Shown here in pieces: positions 49,063-58,552 of a stretch of DNA of 64,000 nt. Under the pieces are notes generated by a model, which saw nothing but the letters and a program-made list of their open reading frames with translations, ran no database searches and was not told where the DNA came from. The translations under genes and the position numbers were made by a program. How positions within the stretch are numbered: the stretch's first letter is position 1; every line of letters starts with the position of its first letter. Origin of the DNA: an uncultured Selenomonadales bacterium. GTDB taxonomy: Bacteria; Bacillota; Negativicutes; Selenomonadales; Selenomonadaceae. The stretch lies in assembly GCA_947307055.1 (NCBI GenBank), contig CAMZHX010000001.1, positions 185,085 through 249,084 on the forward strand. Direction: 5' to 3'.

Positions 49063-50340
49063 GTGGAGACTTCGGAATTTTTAAACCTAAACCTTAAAAA
49101 TTTTTTCTCGACAAAAGGCGCAGCGATTATGGCGGCTACAATGACGGCAGTTGGCGTCGGGACGCTCGGTTTTTCAAATTACGTCGCCGATAGCAATAAA
49201 ATCGTTCCTGGAATCCGTTTTGAAGGGCAATCTGTCAACGGGCTCGATAAACGCGCCGCAAATAAAATTATTTCGACCGTCGCCGCCCAAAAAGTTCACA
49301 AGCTCACGTTCCGCTACGAGGGAATGGAATTTGAAATCGCGCCCGAAGAAATTTCTTTAAATCCGCTCGTCGATAAGGCCGAACAAGAACTTTTCAACTA
49401 CGGACGCGGAAATTCCCTTCTTTCCAACTTCAATGACCAAATTAAATGCTTTTTGAGCGGGCGCAACGTCAATTTGTCCGCAGAATACGATTCAAACTTG
49501 CTCACAGAGAAATTAAACGCCATCGCTGCGAAAGTTAATCGCGACCCCGTCAATGCGGTTTGCGAACTCACTTCGGACGGCACAATTAACAAAATTCCCG
49601 GCGTCATCGGCAAAAAGTTAAATGTCGAGCAACTCGCCGAAAATTTGCGCGAACCCTTAACAACTTTGAACTTGCCAAACGGCGCAATCTACCTTGAGCC
49701 CGAAAATATTCAGCCTTTCATCACGACCGAAGACATTTCCGCGATTGATTCGGTTATCGGCACCTACAGCACTTATTATTATCCTGGCGACCGCGGCGAT
49801 AACATTTGGCTCGCGGCTAATGCCATTTCTCACAAGCTCGTGAAAAGCAGCTGGACATTTTCTTTTAATGACACGGTCGGCGAGCGCACTTGGGACGCCG
49901 GATATAAGGTCGCGGGCGTAATTATCAACGGAAGACCCGCTGAAGACTACGGCGGCGGCGTTTGTCAGGTCAGCTCAACACTTTACAACGCCGTTTTGCT
50001 CGCCGGACTCACTCCGACCGAACGCACGCCGCATTTTTATCAATCAACTTACGTTGCGCCCGGTCGTGATGCTACCGTTGCCGACGGTTACCTTGATTTT
50101 AAGTTCAGAAACGATTTTCCGCACAATGTTTATCTCATCGCGGACGCTTACGGCTCAACTCTTAGCGTTTACATTCTCGGAACTAAAGCCGATTTGGGCG
50201 GCGCGGATATTGCCATTGAGCGCGAAGGCTCCGATATGAAACCGTCCATTTATCGCGTCTGGTATAGCGGCGGCGAAGTCGTTAAAAGCGAATTTTTGCA
50301 CACCGACGTTTACGAATTGCCCAAGCCCAGACAGGATTAA
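49063..50340 (+). CDS. VanW-family envelope protein
   Basis: 425 residues, GTG start with TGGAGGCG. N-terminal membrane anchor (about 21-40), a YoaR-type peptidoglycan-binding-like region ('GIRFEGQSVNGLDKRAANKII'), then VanW ('WTFSFNDTVGERTWDAGYKVAGVIINGRPAEDYGGGVCQVSSTLYNAVLLAGL'). Cell-envelope role is inferred from the family; the enzymatic activity of VanW domains is not settled. Confidence 0.92.
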   Translation: METSEFLNLNLKNFFSTKGAAIMAATMTAVGVGTLGFSNYVADSNKIVPGIRFEGQSVNGLDKRAANKIISTVAAQKVHKLTFRYEGMEFEIAPEEISLNPLVDKAEQELFNYGRGNSLLSNFNDQIKCFLSGRNVNLSAEYDSNLLTEKLNAIAAKVNRDPVNAVCELTSDGTINKIPGVIGKKLNVEQLAENLREPLTTLNLPNGAIYLEPENIQPFITTEDISAIDSVIGTYSTYYYPGDRGDNIWLAANAISHKLVKSSWTFSFNDTVGERTWDAGYKVAGVIINGRPAEDYGGGVCQVSSTLYNAVLLAGLTPTERTPHFYQSTYVAPGRDATVADGYLDFKFRNDFPHNVYLIADAYGSTLSVYILGTKADLGGADIAIEREGSDMKPSIYRVWYSGGEVVKSEFLHTDVYELPKPRQD

Positions 50341-50355
50341 ATTGGAGTGATTGAC

Positions 50356-51378
50356 GTGAATAAAAAGGTTGCCGTAGCGATGAGCGGGGGTGTTGACAGC
50401 TCGTTGACTGCGGCACTTTTGCTTGAACGCGGCTTTGAAGTTTTTGGAGTGACGATGTTGCTTGGCGACGACAAAAATATTTCCGACGCGAAAAAAGTTT
50501 GTGATTTTTTAGGGATTGAGCATTTTGTAGCTGATTTCCGCGAAATTTTCCGCGTTAAGGTCGAAAATTACTTCGTCAATCAATATCTGCAAGGCAAAAC
50601 TCCTAATCCTTGCGTTCAATGCAATAAATTTATTAAATTCGGCGCGCTTCTCGACTTCGCAAGCACTCTGGGCGCAAATTTTCTCGCTACAGGTCATTAT
50701 GCACGAATTATTTTCGAGGATAACCGCTTCAAACTAAAAAAAGCCGCCGATTTTAAAAAAGACCAATCCTACGTCCTCTATAACCTTACGCCAGATAAAC
50801 TTTCGCGAATTATTTTGCCGCTCGGCGACTTTTCTAAGCTTCAAACGAGAAATTTAGCCGAAAATTTAAATCTGCCAGTCGCTAATAAACCCGATAGCCA
50901 AGAAATTTGCTTCGTTCCCAATGACGATTATAAAAAATTCATTTTGAGCCGAAATCCTACTGCCGAAGCATTAAAACCAGGCAAAATCGTCGATTCAAAC
51001 GGAAAAATTCTCGGAAATCATAACGGCGTTGCAAATTACACTATCGGTCAGCGCAAAGGCTTAGGAATTGCCGCGCCTCAGCCGCTTTACGTCACTAATC
51101 TCGACGTTGCAAATAAAAAAGTCGTCGTCGGGAACAACGACAACCTTTTTTCAACATTTTTAACGGCTTGCGACGTTCATTGGATTTATAAGCCGATTTT
51201 GCCTAAGAATTTGCAAGCAAAAATTCGATACGGTGCAAAATTCGCTGATTGCACGGTTTTTGAGGAAGAAAATTTGCTAAAAGTTGAATTTTCCGAGCCG
51301 CAACGCGCTATTACTCCAGGTCAATCGATTGTTTTTTACGAAGACGACGAAGTTTTAGGCGGCGCAATTATCAATTAA
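50356..51378 (+). CDS. mnmA: tRNA-specific 2-thiouridylase
   Basis: About 340 residues from the GTG at 50356, which has GGAG at proper distance; the GTG at 50347 would overlap that site. PP-loop 'AMSGGVDSSLTAALLLERGF', catalytic cysteines in 'NPCVQCNKFIKFG' and 'SQEICFVPNDDY', 'TGHYARI'. Thiolates U34 of tRNA Lys/Glu/Gln. Its last eight bases overlap the end of the convergent toxin gene. Confidence 0.96.
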   Translation: MNKKVAVAMSGGVDSSLTAALLLERGFEVFGVTMLLGDDKNISDAKKVCDFLGIEHFVADFREIFRVKVENYFVNQYLQGKTPNPCVQCNKFIKFGALLDFASTLGANFLATGHYARIIFEDNRFKLKKAADFKKDQSYVLYNLTPDKLSRIILPLGDFSKLQTRNLAENLNLPVANKPDSQEICFVPNDDYKKFILSRNPTAEALKPGKIVDSNGKILGNHNGVANYTIGQRKGLGIAAPQPLYVTNLDVANKKVVVGNNDNLFSTFLTACDVHWIYKPILPKNLQAKIRYGAKFADCTVFEEENLLKVEFSEPQRAITPGQSIVFYEDDEVLGGAIIN

Positions 51379-51646
51379 ATAAATCGCTGTGACTTCCAGT
51401 TCGCGAAAGTGTAAGAAGCAATTCGCCCTTATCAATCAAATAAATCAAGAGCCAATCGGGTTTTATGTGATATTCTCTGAAACCAAGCCACTTACCTTTC
51501 AACGCATGGTCGCAAAATTTTTCGTCAAGCGTTTCTTCTTTTGAAATTTTGTCAATAACTTCCATTAGCGGCTGAATATCAAATCCTTGCTTAATTATCC
51601 GCTTAAAATCTTTTTTGAATTGCGAAGTTCGTTTAATCGTCAGCAT
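51371..51646 (-). CDS. YafQ-type mRNA interferase toxin
   Basis: 91 residues of the RelE/YafQ superfamily. 'FKKDFKRIIKQGFDIQPL', 'HALKGKWLGFREYHIKPDWLLIYLI' and the C-terminal 'TLSRTGSHSDLF', whose His corresponds to the catalytic residue of YafQ. Ribosome-dependent mRNA cleavage is the known family activity. ATG lies inside the antitoxin gene's 3' end (14-base overlap). Confidence 0.9.
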   Translation of the reverse strand: MLTIKRTSQFKKDFKRIIKQGFDIQPLMEVIDKISKEETLDEKFCDHALKGKWLGFREYHIKPDWLLIYLIDKGELLLTLSRTGSHSDLFN

Positions 51647-51830
51647 TTGACATTAAATCCTCCAATAATTCATTCACATTGCGAAAAGATTTTGACGGAA
51701 TTTTTCCTTCTGAAATTAACCGCGCTTCGCGCATTGCCGCAGTCGTTTCGTCATTAAATTCGGATTTCGGACGCGATATTTCCAAAAATTTTGGCTTATC
51801 GCGTTCAATTTTTTTGTAAAGTCGTTTCAT
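51633..51830 (-). CDS. RelB/DinJ-type antitoxin
   Basis: 65 residues, acidic, directly upstream of and overlapping the toxin, the usual order. 'FNDETTAAMREARLISEGKIPSKSFRNVNELLEDL' is the C-terminal toxin-wrapping region seen in RelB/DinJ partners. The N-terminal part is short and unusually basic, and an RHH fold is not clear. Its 5' 26 bases overlap the cinA-domain gene, so it probably lacks a dedicated promoter gap. Confidence 0.8.
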   Translation of the reverse strand: MKRLYKKIERDKPKFLEISRPKSEFNDETTAAMREARLISEGKIPSKSFRNVNELLEDLMSNADD

Positions 51831-52260
51831 AAAGCATTTCTCCAGTGTGTTCCATTAAAATTTTAAACGCTTCGTCCGCCGCTTGGGATTTTATTTCAGT
51901 TCGCGAGCCTTTGAAGTGAAATTCGCGGACTTCGGAAAGATTTTCGCCAGCAATCGCTATAAAAACTGTGCCGACAGCTTTATTTTCGCTCATCGAAGGT
52001 CCTGCAACGCCCGTTGTACTTATTCCGAACGTCGTTTTAAATATTTCGCGGACATTTTTAGCCATTTCAAGCGCAGTTTGACTACTTACCGCGCCAAATT
52101 CGTCCAAAGTCGTAACTTTTAGGACGGATTTTTTAATTTCATTGGTGTAGGCGACGATTCCGCCCTTAAAATAGTTCGACGCGCCCGAAATATCGGTTAA
52201 ACGGCTCGCAACTAACCCGCCTGTGCAACTTTCCGCCGTTGAAATAGTAAAATTCTCCAT
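51805..52260 (-). CDS. pncC: CinA C-terminal domain, nicotinamide-nucleotide amidase
   Basis: 151 residues: only the amidohydrolase domain of CinA. 'STAESCTGGLVASRLTDISGASNYFKGGIVAYTNEIK' is diagnostic, with the catalytic Ser/Lys region in place. Recycles NMN to NaMN. Starts right at the rimO stop, so probably rimO-pncC-relB-yafQ are co-transcribed. Confidence 0.93.
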   Translation of the reverse strand: MENFTISTAESCTGGLVASRLTDISGASNYFKGGIVAYTNEIKKSVLKVTTLDEFGAVSSQTALEMAKNVREIFKTTFGISTTGVAGPSMSENKAVGTVFIAIAGENLSEVREFHFKGSRTEIKSQAADEAFKILMEHTGEMLYETTLQKN

Positions 52261-53586
52261 TTAATCAATCCTTTCCGCCGCAATGTCGTAAACAAAGCCC
52301 GCCAAAACTTTTACGCGAATAATATCGCCCGCTTTGCTGCGCCCGTCGTTTTCGATATAAACTAGACCGTCAACTTCGGGCGCGTCGCGATATGAACGCC
52401 CAGCGACCACTTCAGGAACCTCTTCATCGCGATTTTCGACCAAAATTTCCAATTCTTGCCCCTCTAAAGCCTCGTTTAGCTCCTGCGAAATCAAACTTTG
52501 TATGCTCATCAGCTCGTGATAGCGTTCCTGCATGACTTCTTCCGATATTTGCTCCGGAAAATCGTATGCGGCGGTATCTTCTTCCCGCGAATACGTGAAA
52601 ATTCCGACCTTATCGAGCCTTTGCGCCTCTAAAAACTCTTTCAACTCTAAAAAATCCTCTTCCGTTTCGCCTGGAAAGCCCACGATAAAAGTTGAGCGAA
52701 TTACGACGCCTGGAATTTTTTCGCGCACTTTTTTAAGCAAATTTTCTATCGATTCGCGATTGTCGGGGCGATTCATGCGTTTTAATATCTTATTTGAGGC
52801 GTGTTGCAACGGTAAATCGACATAATTACAAATTTTCGGCTCGGAAGCGATTAAATCAATCAATTCGTCCGAAAATCTGCGCGGATAAGCGTATAAAATC
52901 CTAATCCAGTGAATTTTTTCGACCTTAACGAGTTCGCGAAGGAGTTCGACAAGTTTTGGTTTGCCGTAAATGTCAATGCCGTAAGCGGTCGTATCTTGCG
53001 CTATTAAATTTATTTCCTTGACACCCTGCGCGGCTAAATTTTCGACTTCGGCGCGAATATCTTCTATTTTTCTAGAAATTTGCCGCCCGCGAATCAATGG
53101 AATCGAGCAAAACGAACAGCGATTATTGCAACCCTCCGCAATTTTGACGTAAGAGGTATAATTTGGCGTCGTGCGGATTCTGGGCGATTTTGCGTCGTAA
53201 ATAATGCTTTTTTCGCCGATAAAAATAGCTTTTCGCCCCGATAAAGCCTCTTCAATCGCCTCCATAATCCGATTCCATGCGCCGGTACCGATAATCGCGT
53301 CAACTTCGGGCATTTCGTCCAAAAGATTCGATTTATAGAGCTGACCGAGACAACCCGCGACGATTAAAGCGCGGCATTTGCCGTTTTTGTATTCGGCGAG
53401 ATTTAAAATTGTCGTGATTGATTCTTCTTTCGCGGAAAGTATGAATGCGCAAGTATTTACAATTAAAATATCGGCATCGGACGGATTAGAAGTCAATTCG
53501 ATGCCGTTTTCTTGCATAATTCCGAGCATTACCTCAGTATCAACCAAATTTTTTGCGCAACCTAAGCTCACAAAGCCTGCTTTCAA
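52261..53586 (-). CDS. rimO: ribosomal protein S12 methylthiotransferase RimO
   Basis: 441 residues. N-terminal MTTase domain with Cys in 'SLGCAKNLVDTE', 'VNTCAFI' and 'GCLGQL'; radical-SAM cluster 'GCNNRCSFCSIPLIRG'; C-terminal TRAM domain. Adds a methylthio group to the Asp of the 'KDLPG' loop of S12, whose gene rpsL is in this window with that residue intact. Confidence 0.96.
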   Translation of the reverse strand: MKAGFVSLGCAKNLVDTEVMLGIMQENGIELTSNPSDADILIVNTCAFILSAKEESITTILNLAEYKNGKCRALIVAGCLGQLYKSNLLDEMPEVDAIIGTGAWNRIMEAIEEALSGRKAIFIGEKSIIYDAKSPRIRTTPNYTSYVKIAEGCNNRCSFCSIPLIRGRQISRKIEDIRAEVENLAAQGVKEINLIAQDTTAYGIDIYGKPKLVELLRELVKVEKIHWIRILYAYPRRFSDELIDLIASEPKICNYVDLPLQHASNKILKRMNRPDNRESIENLLKKVREKIPGVVIRSTFIVGFPGETEEDFLELKEFLEAQRLDKVGIFTYSREEDTAAYDFPEQISEEVMQERYHELMSIQSLISQELNEALEGQELEILVENRDEEVPEVVAGRSYRDAPEVDGLVYIENDGRSKAGDIIRVKVLAGFVYDIAAERID

Positions 53587-53599
53587 AAAAAATTCCCCC

Positions 53600-54646
53600 T
53601 TATTTTAATCGAACGTCATTTATCCACCTATATAAAAATTCTTGCCGCTGTTTATCCGAAAAATGCGCTTGATTGTCGAAAAGCAATAAATTTTTACCTG
53701 CAAATGACTTATAAGCGAGCGTTTGCGGGTTTGTCGGGATAAAATAAAAGCCATTCGTCTGCAAATAAAGTTGCGTTTCATCGCCAAGCAACCAATCAGA
53801 AAATTTCGCGGCGACTTGATTTTTCGCGTAATCTCTCGTGGTTATTCCAAAACCAGTCAGCAAATAGCTTGTGCCGTCAGCGGGATAAATTATTTTTAGC
53901 GGGTAACCGTTCTGCAAATAGCGCAAAGTTTCGCTTTCGACCGCGACGGAAATATCAACTTCACCCATACCGGCTTGACGAACCGGATTTGACAAATATT
54001 TTGCGTACTGAACAACTTTGGGGTGAATGCCGCTTAAAATTTCGTAAGTTTTCACGTCGCCGAAATTCCCAATCAGTTGAAACATAAGATTTGCCGACGC
54101 ATCCGCCGCAATAAAATCAGTTATTCCGACGCGCATATTTTTAGCTCGCGATAATTTCTCCCAAGTGTCAGGAATATCGACCGTCGAGCGCAAATAATCT
54201 TTGTTCGCGCAGAAAATTATCGGGTCGTACCAAATTCCAATCCACCTGTCGTGTTTATCTTTGAACTTATCGCGGACGGCGTCGTTAGTTTCGGAGGTGT
54301 AAGGCGTCAGCAAATTAAAATTCGCCGCTTCCTGCAAAATTTTGCTGTCGGCAAGGACAATATCGACTGTGCGGACAACTGTCGGGTCGGAAACGGCGTC
54401 GTTTTTAATTTCCTGCAAAATTTCCTGCGAACTAATCGGCACAAAGTTAATTCGGACGTGATTTTCGCGCTCGTAAACGTCAGCCAAGACAGAAACGATT
54501 TCAGTTGGCAAAGTCGTATAAGCTGTAAGCTCCGCAGTAGGCAAACCCGAAGTTTTTTTATCAGCATCGACCGGAAAAGTCATTCCGGCGACCGCAGCCA
54601 AGATTATCATCAACGCTGTCAGGATAAAAACTCTATATCGTCGCAT
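53600..54646 (-). CDS. extracellular solute-binding protein (iron/polyamine type)
   Basis: 348 residues from the ATG at 54646 (GGAGG upstream). N-terminal signal/anchor 'VFILTALMIILAAVAGMTF', then a two-lobed binding protein ('ELTAYTTLPTEIVSVLADVYERENHVRINFVPI', 'IGIWYDPIIFCANKDYL'), like Fe3+-binding SBP family 1 members. No permease or ATPase is adjacent. Substrate not resolved. Confidence 0.85.
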   Translation of the reverse strand: MRRYRVFILTALMIILAAVAGMTFPVDADKKTSGLPTAELTAYTTLPTEIVSVLADVYERENHVRINFVPISSQEILQEIKNDAVSDPTVVRTVDIVLADSKILQEAANFNLLTPYTSETNDAVRDKFKDKHDRWIGIWYDPIIFCANKDYLRSTVDIPDTWEKLSRAKNMRVGITDFIAADASANLMFQLIGNFGDVKTYEILSGIHPKVVQYAKYLSNPVRQAGMGEVDISVAVESETLRYLQNGYPLKIIYPADGTSYLLTGFGITTRDYAKNQVAAKFSDWLLGDETQLYLQTNGFYFIPTNPQTLAYKSFAGKNLLLFDNQAHFSDKQRQEFLYRWINDVRLK

Positions 54647-54714
54647 TGCTCGAATCCTCCGCAAATTTTTAGCCATTATATAAAATTTAGCGAGCCTTTA
54701 CAAGGAAATATTTC

Positions 54715-54743
54715 TTGATTGAAATTGCGCGGCGTGATAAAAT
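54715..54743 (+). promoter_or_regulatory. promoter of the fabF-heptose cluster
   Basis: TTGATT, 17-bp spacer, extended GTGATAAAAT. Confidence 0.75.
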
Positions 54744-54780
54744 TTTTCTGCGAAGATGACTAGATTAGGAGTTGATAATT

Positions 54781-56031
54781 TTGTTTAAGGGCAAAAGAGT
54801 AGTCGTGACTGGTTTAGGAGCGGTCACGCCGATAGGAATTGGCAAGGAAAATTTTTGGAGTGCGCTAATTGCGGGCAAAAACGGTATCGGAAAAATTACG
54901 CGCTTTGATGCGACGGGCTACACGGCTCAGATTGCCGGCGAGGTTCCGGAATTCGATCCTGCGCAGTTCATAGACAAAAAAGAACTCAAGCGCATGGACA
55001 GATACACGCAATTTGCGTTAGCGGCGACGAAATTGGCGATTGAGGACGCAAAACTTGACGTTGCGAAGATTGACGGCGACCGCGCAGGCGTTTATATCGG
55101 TTCTGGGATTGGCGGCATGGAAACTTTGCACAATCAGTACGAAAAACTTTTCACCAAAGGCGCGAATCGAATCAGCCCGTTCTTTATCCCGATGATGATA
55201 GCGAATATGGCGGCGGGCAATGTCGCGATAGCATTTGGACTGCGCGGGGTTTGCGAATGTATAGTTACGGCTTGCGCGTCGGGCACGAATGCGATTGGCG
55301 ACGCATTTTATACGATTCAGCGCGGCGATGCCGATATAATGTTTGCAGGCGGCTCTGAAGCGGCGATTTCTCCTGCTGGCGTATCGGGCTTTGCGGCTAT
55401 GAAGGCTTTATGCGCCGACCACAACGACGACCCTGCCCACGCCTCGCGACCATTTGATAAAAATCGTAGTGGCTTTGTTATGGGCGAGGGCGCAGGGATT
55501 ATTTTGCTGGAGAGTTTGGAGCACGCACAAAATCGCGGCGCGCACATTTACGCGGAAATTGTCGGCTACGGTCGCAACGATGACGCTTACCACATCACGA
55601 CGCCCGCGCCTGGCGGCACTTCTCAAGCAAAATGTATGAAACTCGCGCTTGACGACGCCGAATTGAAGCCGGAGGACGTTGACTATATAAATGCGCATGG
55701 AACGTCGACGCAATTCAACGATAAGGGCGAAACCGAAGCGATTAAGCAACTTTTCGGCGAATACGCATATAAAATTCCGGTTTCGTCGACAAAATCAATG
55801 ACGGGGCATATGTTAGGCGCGGCAGGTGGTGTCGAGGCGATTGCGTCTGTTTTGTCGATTGAAAATAATATCGTGCACCCGACGACCAATTACGAGACGC
55901 AAGAAGAAGGGCTTGATTTGAATTACGTCCCGAACGTCGCGCAGGAGCATAAAGTTGACGTAGCGATTTCAAATTCGTTTGGATTCGGCGGACATAATGC
56001 TTGCGTGGTGTTCAAAAGGTTTAAAGATTGA
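54781..56031 (+). CDS. fabF: beta-ketoacyl-ACP synthase II
   Basis: 416 residues from the TTG at 54781 (AGGAG nine bases upstream); the earlier TTG at 54772 touches the ribosome site. Condensing-enzyme triad: Cys in 'TACASGTNAIGDAF', His in 'NAHGTSTQFND' and in 'SMTGHMLGAAG'. Elongates acyl-ACP chains. Stop overlaps the gmhB start. Confidence 0.96.
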   Translation: MFKGKRVVVTGLGAVTPIGIGKENFWSALIAGKNGIGKITRFDATGYTAQIAGEVPEFDPAQFIDKKELKRMDRYTQFALAATKLAIEDAKLDVAKIDGDRAGVYIGSGIGGMETLHNQYEKLFTKGANRISPFFIPMMIANMAAGNVAIAFGLRGVCECIVTACASGTNAIGDAFYTIQRGDADIMFAGGSEAAISPAGVSGFAAMKALCADHNDDPAHASRPFDKNRSGFVMGEGAGIILLESLEHAQNRGAHIYAEIVGYGRNDDAYHITTPAPGGTSQAKCMKLALDDAELKPEDVDYINAHGTSTQFNDKGETEAIKQLFGEYAYKIPVSSTKSMTGHMLGAAGGVEAIASVLSIENNIVHPTTNYETQEEGLDLNYVPNVAQEHKVDVAISNSFGFGGHNACVVFKRFKD

Positions 56032-56522
56032 TGAATCGGGCAGTTTTTTTCGATAGAGACGGCGTTTTGAATGAGGAAGTCGGCTATTTATGGGAGATTG
56101 AGCGGTTCAAATGGATTTTGGGTGCTCGCGAGGCGATAAAACTTTGCAACGAGCGCGGCTTTTTGGTAATTGTCGTGACGAATCAGGGCGGCATTGCGAA
56201 AAATTTGTACACGTCGCAGGAAGTCGACGCGTTGCACAATTTCATGCAAGAAGGCTTGTCGGAATTGGGCGCGCACATTGACGCATTTTATTATTGTCCG
56301 CACCACCCCGATTTTAGCGGCGATTGTGAATGTCGCAAGCCCAAGCCCGGTTTGATTCTGAAAGCTTGCGAGGAATTAGCGATTGAGCCTGCGCGGTCGA
56401 TAATGTTCGGCGATACTGAACGGGATATGAGCGCGGCGCGGGCAGCCGGACTTCGAGCGGGAATTTTATTCAGTGGCGGCAACTTGTTCGAGGTCGTCAA
56501 AGCGGAATTGGAAAAGTTATGA
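56031..56522 (+). CDS. gmhB: D-glycero-D-manno-heptose 1,7-bisphosphate 7-phosphatase
   Basis: 163 residues. HAD motif I 'FFDRDGVLNEE', motif II 'VVTNQGGIAK', zinc loop 'CPHHPDFSGDCECRKPKPG', and 'MFGDTERDMSAARAAG'. Second phosphatase step in ADP-heptose synthesis for LPS core. Starts in the fabF stop (TGATG). Evidence for an outer membrane with LPS. Confidence 0.94.
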   Translation: MNRAVFFDRDGVLNEEVGYLWEIERFKWILGAREAIKLCNERGFLVIVVTNQGGIAKNLYTSQEVDALHNFMQEGLSELGAHIDAFYYCPHHPDFSGDCECRKPKPGLILKACEELAIEPARSIMFGDTERDMSAARAAGLRAGILFSGGNLFEVVKAELEKL

Positions 56523-56528
56523 AAAATT

Positions 56529-56558
56529 ATTCCCGTATCGCGAGGTGCGGGAATTTTT
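56529..56558 (+). terminator. terminator-like hairpin between gmhB and deoB
   Basis: ATTCCCG / CGGGAAT with a 12-nt loop, then TTTT. May attenuate rather than stop, as deoB follows at once. Confidence 0.6.
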
Positions 56559-56572
56559 GTTGAGGTGATAGC

Positions 56573-57724
56573 ATGATTAAGCGAGTTTTTCTGATTGTGT
56601 TGGACAGCGTCGGGATAGGCGGCGCGGCGGACGCTGAAAATTTTGGCGACGACAACCCGAACACACTAAAAACGATCGCCGCGTCGAAAAATTTTGATAC
56701 GCCGAATCTTGCGCGGCTCGGTCTGTTCAATATCGACGGAATAAATTTTTATGGGCGCGAAAAAAATCCTATTGGCTCGTTCGCGAGGGTTTGCGAGGCG
56801 TCAGCGGGCAAAGATACGACGATTGGGCATTGGGAGATTGCTGGAATTATTTCTGAGCGACCTTTACCGACTTATCCCGAAGGATTTCCGCCCGAAGTTA
56901 TCACCGAGCTTGAAAAAAGTTTTGGGCGCAAGATTTTATGCAATAAACCCTACTCCGGCACGAAAGTTATTCACGATTACGGGCGCGAACACGTCAAGAC
57001 GGGCAATTTAATCGTTTACACTTCGGCGGACAGCGTTTTACAGATTGCGGCGCATGAAGAAATTGTTCCGGTCGATGAGCTTTACAAATTTTGCAGGATT
57101 GCGCGTGAAATTTCGGACGTCGGCAGGATAATAGCGCGACCGTTTATCGGCGAGTATCCGAATTATGAGCGGACACCGCGCAGGCATGATTTTTCACTGA
57201 AGCCGCCCGCCAAAACGATTCTCGACGCTTTGCAAACAAAAAATCTCGCTACGATAGGCGTTGGCAAGATTTATGACATATTCGCTGGACAAGGCGTAAG
57301 TCGTTCGCTGGGCGTCAACGAAAACAATTCCGACGGCATGAATAAGACTTTGAAACTTTTGGCGGAAGATTTCAACGGGCTGTGTTTTGTAAATCTGGTT
57401 GATTTTGATATGAAGTACGGACACCGGCGCGATGTTGAGGGCTACGCGCGAGCGATGACGACTTTTGACGCGGAGTTGGGCGAGTTCCTAAAAAATATGC
57501 GCGACGACGATTTATTGATAATAACGGCGGATCATGGTTGCGACCCTGCCGCGCAAGGCACCGACCATACCCGCGAGAATGTCCCGCTGATAATTTACGG
57601 CTTAAAAAGTGGCGTCAATTTAGGGACGCTCGGAACTTTCGCGGACATTGCAGCGACGATTGCCGAAATTTTTAACGTCGACCTTGAGACGCGCGGCAAA
57701 AGTTTTTTGGAGGCGATTATTTAA
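56573..57724 (+). CDS. deoB: phosphopentomutase
   Basis: 383 residues. Alkaline-phosphatase-superfamily metal sites: 'IVLDSVGIGGAADAENFGDD', 'TADHGCDPAAQGTDHTRENVPLIIYG'. Interconverts (deoxy)ribose-1- and -5-phosphate in nucleoside salvage. Stop abuts the tatD ATG. Confidence 0.96.
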   Translation: MIKRVFLIVLDSVGIGGAADAENFGDDNPNTLKTIAASKNFDTPNLARLGLFNIDGINFYGREKNPIGSFARVCEASAGKDTTIGHWEIAGIISERPLPTYPEGFPPEVITELEKSFGRKILCNKPYSGTKVIHDYGREHVKTGNLIVYTSADSVLQIAAHEEIVPVDELYKFCRIAREISDVGRIIARPFIGEYPNYERTPRRHDFSLKPPAKTILDALQTKNLATIGVGKIYDIFAGQGVSRSLGVNENNSDGMNKTLKLLAEDFNGLCFVNLVDFDMKYGHRRDVEGYARAMTTFDAELGEFLKNMRDDDLLIITADHGCDPAAQGTDHTRENVPLIIYGLKSGVNLGTLGTFADIAATIAEIFNVDLETRGKSFLEAII

Positions 57725-58495
57725 ATGTTCATAGATACGCATTGCCACCTTGAGGACGAAAATTTCACAGCCGACCGCGCAGAGGTTATAGAGCGGGCGA
57801 AAATGGCGGGCGTTGAGCGGATTATAAATTTCGGGAGCACGTTAGCTAGTTCGATAGCGATTGTGGAGCTTGCGAAGAATTTTCCTGAACTTTATGGCGG
57901 CGTCGGGATTCACCCCGAAGAAATTGACGACTTCGACGAGAAAACTTGCGAGAAGTTAGCCGACCTTGCCGCCGATAAAAAAATTGTCGCGATTGGCGAG
58001 ATTGGCTTGGATTATCATTGGGAAAAGGATTCTGCGCGGCGATTGATTCAGCAGAAAATTTTTATTGAGCAACTCGACTTGGCGCGGCAGATAAATTTGC
58101 CAGTTTGCGTACATAATCGCGACGCGCACGGCGATACGTTGAAAATTTTGCAGACGGAGGGCAAAAATCTGCGCGGAGTTATGCATTGTTATTCGGGCAG
58201 TTTGGAAATGGCGCGGGAAATTTGGAAGCTCGGTTGGCTGATTGGCGTTGACGGTCCTTTGACGTTCAAAAACTCGGCGAAGTTGCCCGAAGTCGTCAAA
58301 GCCGCGCCGCGTGATATGATTTTGATTGAAACCGACGCTCCATACCTTGCGCCGGTGCCATATCGCGGCAAGAGGAATGAGCCGGCTTACGTCGTCGAGG
58401 TCGCGAAAAAATTGGCGGAACTTCGCGGCGAAACTTTGGAGGAAGTCGCCGCCTACACCACCGCCAACGCCCAAAATCTTTATCAAATTTTCTAA
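57725..58495 (+). CDS. TatD-family metal-dependent hydrolase
   Basis: 256 residues, TIM-barrel. Metal ligands in 'IDTHCHLEDENF', 'GEIGLDYHW', 'HNRDAHGDTL', 'HCYSGS' and 'ETDAPYLAP'. The family has 3'-5' DNase activity. Likely translated with deoB. Confidence 0.95.
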   Translation: MFIDTHCHLEDENFTADRAEVIERAKMAGVERIINFGSTLASSIAIVELAKNFPELYGGVGIHPEEIDDFDEKTCEKLADLAADKKIVAIGEIGLDYHWEKDSARRLIQQKIFIEQLDLARQINLPVCVHNRDAHGDTLKILQTEGKNLRGVMHCYSGSLEMAREIWKLGWLIGVDGPLTFKNSAKLPEVVKAAPRDMILIETDAPYLAPVPYRGKRNEPAYVVEVAKKLAELRGETLEEVAAYTTANAQNLYQIF

Positions 58496-58552
58496 ACAAA
58501 GGCTTTGCGCTGTGTTAAAATGTCTTCGCAAAATCTTTAAGGAGGTCTCGCT

